A stretch of 64,000 nucleotides of DNA from NCBI GenBank assembly GCA_022457155.1, contig JAJGOT010000242.1, forward strand, positions 62,001 through 126,000, written 5' to 3'. Numbering within the stretch: position 1 is the first letter of the stretch; the number at the start of each line of letters is the position of its first letter. The position numbers and the translations under genes are program-made. Shown one piece after another: positions 57,019 through 64,000 of this stretch. Under the pieces are notes generated by a model. The model was not told the origin of the DNA, ran no database searches, and saw nothing but the letters and a program-made list of their open reading frames with translations. The stretch is from Cladopsammia gracilis (lineage: Eukaryota > Cnidaria > Anthozoa > Scleractinia > Dendrophylliidae).

Positions 57019-57760
57019 TTAAGTAGCATGCAGTAGACATTATATATACTCTCAAAGGGAGTCAATTTTTTTTTTTTTTTAATTTGTATGCTAATGAATT
57101 AGGAATGGTGCCAGCAGTGTATGTAAATGAAGTGGCAAGGGGTATTCTTAAATGGCTCCTTTTTGACAGATGACATCATGGCACATGATACCTTAAATTA
57201 ATTCTTATCTTTAATATAACAGATTTTTTATCAAATTCAGGTCATTATTAATTTTAACCCTTACATATTGCAATTGTAATGTAGGCACCTATCGGCTTTA
57301 ATATATTGCAACGGTTTTGTACCGTGTTGGAGTAAATGTTATCAACATTTCCATGATTTGGTATTATCCCGCAACTTTCAGGAACAACAATAAATATAAG
57401 CTTAAGCTTACAAACATCAGAATCTCCGGAAACAAATTGCTGAAACAAAATAAGCAAATATTTTTGTCTTCGAGTCAAATCGTTCAGTCTGAATATATAC
57501 AGCAACTTTGCGAGAAAGTCAATAAGACAATAGAGAGAAAAGGAGAAAACTGATGAAGCTAAAAAACATCCTTCAGAATGTTTTAAAAAGCGTTTGAAAT
57601 TTATTTTCTCGACAGCTGGAGGGAATCGGGAGAATTTATAGCAGCTACAAATCATGCTTCAAATAATAATATCAGCAAGAAAAGAGATCTATATCGATGA
57701 TTTGACACAGGTTATGGGAGATTTCTTTGTAACAGAGTTAAAAGGAGCTGCGAATCTTAC

Positions 57761-57850
57761 CTTGCACAACAAGGAAGTCCCAAAGCAATAAACCCTATCC
57801 GTTCAAAGACGATAAATAAATCAACGTTTGACTGAACTCACTGAACTGCT
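57761..57850 (-). other. Probable 5' untranslated exon of the third MARVEL gene
   Basis: The minus-strand segment ends TTGTGCAAG and is followed by GTAAGATTCG, a strong donor. The upstream end is estimated from the CCAAT boxes at 57901-57927. Confidence 0.45.
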
Positions 57851-57900
57851 GAAGATTGTGTGAAGTGAAACACATTTGGAGCGATATAAAGTGATCCCTT

Positions 57901-57927
57901 ATTGGTTAATTCAAACATGTAACCAAT
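57901..57927. promoter_or_regulatory. Paired CCAAT boxes in a divergent promoter
   Basis: ATTGG at 57901-57905 and CCAAT at 57923-57927 face opposite ways between the third MARVEL gene's untranslated exon and HAUS4. AAAAAATGGCGGC at 57995-58007 resembles a YY1 site, common at housekeeping starts. Confidence 0.5.
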
Positions 57928-58132
57928 CATAGTTCGTGTAAGAATGCGACTCCGATAAAATAACTCATTACAACGGCCTCACTTTGGTGCGTACAAAAAA
58001 TGGCGGCAGATCGAAAGGAAAGTGAACAGGCTGTCATTTTCTATATTTTCTTGAATTCTGCATGGAAATAGCCACCAAAAGTTATTTAAAAGTGTAGTTT
58101 GCGCTCTATATGCAAGAAATCCGTAGGTCAGG

Positions 58133-61100
58133 ATGATATCTGCGCAGGAAACAGCAGATAAACGTGAGTGATCTCTGTATTAAATATCCAGTTGTCGAAA
58201 TTTATTGAGAAACACCTAAGCTTAAGGTGATTCCTCAGAAATAAAAGTTGTCGAACGATTTTTTTTTAATTTTCCTTAACAGCTCCCTACCATAAGTTGT
58301 TTCGAAAAATTCAATAAAAAAGATAGGTCACCATGCTCGGTAAAGAGATATGATGGACCAATGCTGCCCCATTTGTGCCTATAGCAATACCGATCACGCA
58401 CGTCATTATTTGATCGGTTCATGTTTCTTTTCCCGGTAACCCGTGAAAGCAAAGTTTACAATTCTTCAAAAAAACTTGATAGGTTAAAGTCTCCAACATA
58501 TGGGAACACTTTAAAATAAAATTTATAAAAACGTCACACAACTTCAAATGACACGGACTCAAAACGTTCCTCGCGTCCATGTTTTCAAGGTCATCAATTT
58601 GCTCCCACGAGTAACTGATTTGAGAACGTTTTTAGCGATATCTTTTTTTCCTGTCGAGGAATTTTCTTTTTACTTTGTTAACTTAAAAAGCATCAATTTA
58701 ACATCAAAATGATGCAATAAAAAATATAGGTCACCATGCTCGTTAGAGAGAAAAAGACAGTCGTATTTTCTAACAAGCTTGCGGGCCTTTGATAAGAAAC
58801 ATTCCATCCTCCAAAATGTGCGCGCGCTCATTTTGCTCAACCGCGCACGCTCATTGCTTATAAATTATGGTAATTCTCCTTTTGAAAAATTGTCGTAAGA
58901 AAATTAAATTTCCAGCTGCGTGTTTTAAAAACCGTTCACTAAAAAGAGTGTTGTTATCAACTGGCTGCCATGAAAAGACTATTACGTGTGTTATGCGCAG
59001 TACAGGATGCGCAGTGCAATACTGAGGAATCACCTTAAGTAATTGTAAGCTTATAAGCCATGTATATAATAAAGCTCAAGCTTTTTATCAGTCTTATGTT
59101 AAATGGGTGGTAAGATAACGCGGTGAAGTCACCACTTCATCGCGATAATTTGCCCAACACGGTTCAATACAGTGGAACAAGTCCCCGGGGGGGGGTACCC
59201 AACAAAGTTTTGTACGGGGATGCTCCGCCCCAAGGTCCAAACCCTTACCCTTTCACATACCGATTTTGACAGGAAAAGGTACCCCTTTCATATACCTTTC
59301 AATGAAAATGGTACCCCTTTCATATACCTTTCACTGAAAATGGTACCCCTTTCATAAAGCCTTTACTTGCGTCTGCTTGATGTATTTTGAAAGGCGCTTT
59401 TTATATACTTAAATGGCAGATTTCCTACCCTTTTTTACACTTCAACTTGTGTTTTCCCTACCTTTTCCTATACTTTGTGAAATCCCTACCCTTTCATATA
59501 CTTCAACCCGTGAAATCCCTACCCTTTCATATACCTCCAGCCTCAAAAAGGTACCCCTTTCGGGCGGAGCATCCCCGTATAGACCATTATAGGGAGTACC
59601 CCCCCCCCCCCCCCCCCCGGGAACAAGTCCCCTTAAAAGAAGGTGGGGGGGGGAGGGGGGGTTACTCCCATCTTCGCCGAAATTGGTACCTTTTTGTTCT
59701 GGAGGTATATAAAAGGGTAGGGATTTCACGATGTGAAGACTTAGTTTAGAAAATGCTAGTGAAAACTGCCATTTAGGTCGCACATAACAGTTATTAAAGT
59801 ATTTTAATGTTTATACTAACTAATAATAACTTTCTGGAAATAATGGTTGCCTCTCACTCAAGGCTAGGATTTTCAATATTGCCGTCACAGGCTAGCAAAT
59901 TAGTTTATACTACAGTGCTACTGTAAAATGTGAAAGTGGGCATGGTGACGCCGTCTTATTATATTTTTTATGTACAAGATGTAATAAATAACTGCAAAGT
60001 TTTAGAAAATGTCATAACTTCTTTTCAATGGCATCACCTTAATGTGTTACTTTAACTTTGATGATATTTCAGTGAATAGCAGTCTGCCAGTTCATTTGAC
60101 TTCTTCGAATGTCCAACAGAACCCAGAGTTTGCTAAATTGTTGACATCTTTGACAAGACATCTGACAGACAGTGGCATTTCTCTTGCAGTTCACAAAGAC
60201 ATGATAAAGGTTGGTGCTACATGTATTAACTGTCAGGTTCAATATGTACAATACAGACTTTATTTGAGTGTCTAGACATCTAGCATTAACACAAATGGAA
60301 CACTAATTGAATAGTCAAAACTGTGATATTAAACATGTAAGAGTTTCAGTGCAGGTGCTAAAATTTGACAGACTGATCAATCAGTCTGCACAATGTTATT
60401 TCCATGGATCCTATTGGGGACAGTTTCACCAGGTTGTCATGGACTCTGCTCATTTATCGCGTTCGAAGAACGCAATCCTAATTTCATGTTGGTTGTCCTG
60501 TGGTTTATGTGCAGTAAAATTTGAGATTTTTTGGTAGACGGTCTTCAAAATGGCCGCCCTATTGGTTTATTTCAGGGGCTCATTTCTGCCGGAAATCCCT
60601 TCGAACACGTCTCCATAATCTGTGATTACTGCTAGTATACATTGTAACATGTACTGTACGCAATTTTTTTATGCCAGGCTGAGGATGCCTTGAGACAACA
60701 AAAGCTGAAGTATCTACAGCTCCTAACACACTACTCAGAACTAAAAGAGCTGCTGATTGAGTATGACATGAAGAAACAGGACATTCATCCAGGTTCAACC
60801 ACTTCACAAGTAAGAGAAGGGGAGCATTTCACACACACCTTGCACACAAGTATAGTTTTTCAAGCCCTTCAATATCTTCATTTGCCCTTCTGAAGTCTTT
60901 TGTTTCCCATAGGTAAAGTTAAAATCCATGAGTAAGTTGCAGTGTGCCAAGCTCTGGTATTTCTAGCATGAAGTAACTAGGACTATTGGTTTTGCTACTC
61001 TCTCCTGGGCAGCATGATAGTCCACCATGAGGTTATCCCCCACCCCCAGCATTTACATGTAGATCCCTTGGCAGAGAGAGACAATCTGGAGTACATAAAA

Positions 61101-62768
61101 CCTTAGTCATCTTGAAAAAATATATTTAATTAGACTAAACACTAGAGTTTTCTTTAGTAAAATGCCACCTCAAACTTTCCCAACATTAGAAAATTTAATG
61201 GCTTTTGTTTTCAGAAAGATAAAACCAGTTTGTTTTGGGTACAAAATAAGGTTATACGTAGGATTTTGGGAAAGGAGAAAGTAGTTTCATGTAAGTCCTT
61301 ATATAGTATACAGAGCCCCATTCAAACCAGCTTTGGCTGACCTGGGCACCTCTGTTTAAATATCAATGTCTTATATATAAATAATACAATAAATAAATAC
61401 AATGAATAAAATAATAATACAATAAATAAATAAATAAAGTAAATTCATGGGATTAAATTCCTTTCCCTAAAATGTTCTACCACTGAAATATTCAGCTATT
61501 GAAAAGAATTGAAAATACAATCAAACTGCATTTAGCTTTCACATAGTTTCCTTTAATTAGTGCCTAGGGTTAAAAATGATATCCATGGAAAAACAGCACA
61601 AGCCGTTTTCCTAAACATTCCTCATTGATTGCACCTGTGTATCAAAGATTGTGTTTCCTTAATTAACAGCTTTATGAAGCCTTGAAGGAGTCACTAGCCC
61701 AGGCAGAGGCAGTTAACTACCTTGATTTCCACCCTGAAGGAGGAGAACAAGCTGCCACATTGCTTGGACTAAAACCAGAACATCTCATTGGGGAACACCA
61801 AAAGAAGTCTGTACACCAAGTATGTGGACATCTCATTTGGGCATCGTTAGTACCTGTCACCTATCTTTTTCTCACTGGGTGGCACAAATGGCCTCTACAT
61901 GTATATTCCTCGTTTTCCAATGTGGCTACTGCCACAGTTCACGCCTTGGCTCAGGATTGCCACCAACATGACCTGGACCTTGCTCTCTCTGCTGTACATT
62001 GCCATATTTTTGTTAGCCTCCTTCTCTCCCCTCTCCCTTCCAGGGCCCAGGTCAGGTCTGTGGTGTTTCTTATTAAGGTACATGTACATCCCATCTTTGA
62101 ACAGCTATGTAATACGCCACTGTCTGAGCTCAGTCAGGAGCTGGAGACAAAATAACGGCTAAAAAAGTCAAAATTCTACAAAAATGGCAATAATTTTGAT
62201 TTCTTGACCACCTGTCATGAAATCATGACATCCACTTTCACCCTAGACTGCAAAACAGTTTTTTTTTTTTTTTTTTGCTGGCTTGCTCACAAGCAAGCAT
62301 CTGAAGCATGGATACTCGCGCACAAAGCATGCAATGCAAGCCTTTTCAAAGACTGCTCATATTCGTATGACCAGCGCAAAAAATACAACTGCTTTGCAGT
62401 CTTTAAAGGCTGACCTTCACCCAAAAAACATTGTGGTCGGTTGAAATTCAGCACAGAAAGTGATCACGGCGAGCACAGCATTTTGGGTGAAGGTGGGCCT
62501 TTAACTTTCATCACTGCAATCCTGCACTTTATCTCCAAACTACTGCTTCTGTTTTGCTTTATTGTATCTTTTTATCCAATTCAGTTGTATATTGGTGGTA
62601 TTTGGTGATATAACATAGAAATAACATAGGTAAGCTAAATTTTGGCTAAATTACTTTTGTCCCTTTTCTTGCAGTCATTTCAGCAAAACATCATTCCTGA
62701 ACTGGAGTCAAGGTTAAGGAGCAAGTGTGAGACAGTGGCAAGTTTTCACAAACCAGCAAAACAACTTG
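58133..62768 (+). CDS. HAUS4: HAUS augmin-like complex subunit 4 (5' part; continues past the window)
   Basis: Exons are 58133-58163, 60073-60209, 60678-60809, 61670-61819 and 62675-62768, giving 181 codons plus one base. The reading frame is kept across every junction (exon 1 ends in phase 1, exons 2-4 in phase 0, exon 5 in phase 1). The signature QNPEFAKLLTSLTRHL followed by SGISLAVHK matches the N-terminal HAUS4 motif of vertebrates. ELKELLIEYDMKKQD, TLLGLKPEHL and IIPELESRLRSKC match later HAUS4 segments in order. HAUS4 is a coiled-coil subunit of augmin, which recruits gamma-tubulin to spindle microtubules for branched nucleation. Exon 1 is the least certain: it was chosen for its GTGAGT donor and correct phase. 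Remaining exons lie beyond 64000. Intron 1 carries a TTAA element and a G-tract repeat. Confidence 0.84.
58226..59034. mobile_element. TTAA-flanked element, GGTGATTCCTCAG family, copy 2 (HAUS4 intron 1)
   Basis: 809 bp with TTAA at 58222-58225 and 59035-59038, same orientation as copy 1. The high similarity of the two copies implies recent movement. No transposase, so it depends on a partner elsewhere. Confidence 0.9.
59175..59625. mobile_element. G-run/C-run bounded repeat in HAUS4 intron 1
   Basis: It begins in a G-run with GGTACCCAACAAAG and ends in a C-run, with repeated CCCTTTCATATACC units inside. GAACAAGTCCCC occurs on both sides, a likely 12-bp target duplication. A truncated copy is at 63148-63332 and a fragment at 59640-59720. 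Confidence 0.7.
61141..61550. repeat. Diverged relative of the MARVEL-upstream repeat, in HAUS4 intron 3
   Basis: AAAATGCCACCTCAAACTTT followed by GGTACAAAATA, CCTAAAATGTTCTACC and GAAATATTCAGCTA matches 22126-22290 in order. A non-related insert lies at about 61310-61440. This shows the MARVEL-upstream sequence is itself a dispersed repeat. Confidence 0.65.
62253..62502. mobile_element. Two small adjacent inverted-repeat insertions in HAUS4 intron 4
   Basis: One has ends GACTGCAAAACAGT and ACTGCTTTGCAGTC with a poly-T run. The other (about 62405-62502) has ends AAAGGCTGACCTTCACCC and near complement. Both split the repeat shared with 49680-49905. Confidence 0.6.
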
Positions 62769-63147
62769 GTACGTTTTATTCCTGGAGTAGCTTTATTTGC
62801 CATTGGGCTTTGCTCAGTTTATCAGCTAAGTTAATTGAATTATAGGAGCCTGTAAGATTGGCCTGAACCAAGCACATTCACTGGGTGCTCAATGTCTGCT
62901 TCTTACCCAGGTCAGGGTTGTTTGGGTGGTGAAGCATGACCTCACTCACCAAAATTGGCTGGTATTCAAGCCTAATGATAGTGGAATTTGCCTAGTTAGT
63001 TTGTCATACCCTTTACCTGTATTTAGATTTATACATGTAGATAAATACAATGTTTCTTATTACCCTCGTCAACCCAGGGTCTACCCCCCTCCCCTATCTC
63101 CTCCCCCATCCCCCTCCTCCAAATCAAGAAGATAAGAGACCGGAGGG

Positions 63148-63332
63148 AGGGGGGGGGGGTACTCAACAAAGTTTTGTACGGGGATGCTCCGCCCCGAGGT
63201 CCAAACCATTACCCTTTCATATACCGTTTTTGACAGAAAAGGTACCCCCTTCATATACCTTTCATTGAAAATGGCACCCCTTTCACATACCTTTCATTGG
63301 AAATGGTACCCCTTTCATATAGCCTTTACGTG
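63148..63332. mobile_element. Truncated copy of the G-run repeat
   Basis: Matches 59180-59365, then stops where the non-LTR fragment starts. Confidence 0.7.
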
Positions 63333-63962
63333 CAAATTTTCTTAATATCATTAGATCTCCATTCAATTAAAAAAACTAATTTTTACTCTAATTTATTAAA
63401 CATGGTTGAATACTATGATCTACAAAATTTTAATCTTGACACACTGGATGAAAATAAGATCATGCATTATGTCAATCTTATGAAGCAAAAGTATATTTCC
63501 TACTGGAAAAATGCTTTACAGAACTCAAAGAAATTAGAATTTTACAATAGTTTTAAGGATCAATACATAATCTCCCATTATCTAGATCACACAAGGAAAT
63601 CAAATGAAAGGAAAACTCTAGTCAAATTTAGGACAGGTAATCCAAAACTCATGATCGAGCTTGGTCGATATAATCAAATCTCTAGAGAAAATAGATTATG
63701 CCCTTTATGCGAATCAAATAATATCGAAAACGAAATTCATTTTCTCTTTCAATGCCCAAGATATTCAACTTTAAGAGATAAATACTTTAATCAAATCTAC
63801 CAACACTTGCCGAATATTCAAAATAAATCCTCAACAGAAAGTATCAAAGAATTGATGAACTCTTCCAATTATTTTGTTAATTTACTTTTAATGAAAATGA
63901 TATCTGCATGCTTTGAATTACGTGATAACTTAATATTGTCAAATCAAAATGAAGTTTTGTAA
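63333..63962 (+). pseudogene. Non-LTR reverse transcriptase C-terminal region
   Basis: An open frame of about 200 codons carries KTLVKFRTGN and then RLCPLCESNNIENEIHFLFQ followed by CPRYSTLRDKY. This cysteine-rich tail (CPLC...HFLFQCP) is common at the end of L1/Tx1-like non-LTR ORF2 proteins. The fragment begins where a G-tract repeat breaks off, compared with the copy at 59175-59625. The RT domain is absent, so it is a 5'-truncated insertion. The frame closes at 63962; any 3' tail runs to or past the window end. Confidence 0.72.
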
Positions 63963-64000
63963 TTATTTAATATTCTTTTACTATCTTTTGTTATTGTTAA

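Noticed and set aside
57254..57655. 133-codon minus-strand frame
   Set aside because: No family resemblance and overlapping frames on the other strand. It lies in the probable 5' intron of the third MARVEL gene.
58000..58070. ATGGCGGCAGATCG as HAUS4 start codon
   Set aside because: It gives only a 23-codon frame. A weak GTGAAC donor could keep phase, but the ATG at 58133 before a strong GTGAGT donor is a better fit. It may be an upstream frame or a YY1 site.

Overview
The window looks like nuclear DNA from a cnidarian, most likely an anthozoan such as a stony coral. The DNA is AT-rich. Its genes are split into short exons with GT..AG introns. Recognisable genes are metazoan: CTHRC1-like collagen proteins, MARVEL-domain membrane proteins and augmin subunit HAUS4. 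Noncoding DNA is packed with short inverted-repeat transposons, Penelope-like elements and non-LTR fragments. The taxonomic call is inference; I see no bacterial, phage, CRISPR, rRNA or tRNA features.

Layout. (1) 1-23605 and 27763-38960 are two copies (A and B) of one tandem segmental duplication. Each copy carries a minus-strand gene for a small four-helix MARVEL protein. Inside its large second intron, on the opposite strand, sits a three-exon CTHRC1-like secreted collagen gene. Copy A lacks its last MARVEL exon because the window starts too late. Copy B is complete (163 aa). The CTHRC1-like proteins are both 211 aa. Most length differences between the copies are transposon insertions, so each copy often shows the other's empty site. 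(2) 23606-27520 and 38961-45800 hold repeats only, including a 1.9 kb long-inverted-repeat element at 40830-42742. (3) 45823-47180 is a 5'-truncated Penelope-like element with an intact C-terminal reading frame and a 15-bp target duplication. It is followed by a small tandem array (47189-48000) split by two MITEs. (4) 50522-54344 is a third MARVEL gene (minus strand, 195 aa) with the same phase-0 exon plan as the duplicated pair. (5) 58133-62768 is the 5' part of HAUS4 (plus strand), divergent from the third MARVEL gene across a short promoter with two CCAAT boxes. (6) 63333-63962 is the C-terminal end of a non-LTR reverse transcriptase.

Repeats. At least six insertions belonging to five families sit in TTAA targets, and three of these families share the terminal pattern GGTGNNTCC. 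Three places carry small hairpins resembling a hammerhead ribozyme core; one is near the 3' end of the intact Penelope-like element and one is beside a decayed one.

The genes do not form an operon-like pathway. The strongest biological points are the nested MARVEL/CTHRC1 gene pair copied as a unit, the unequal protein divergence of its two members, and the TTAA-targeting transposon assemblage. All exon models come from reading splice sites and homology by eye; no RNA evidence or database search was available.
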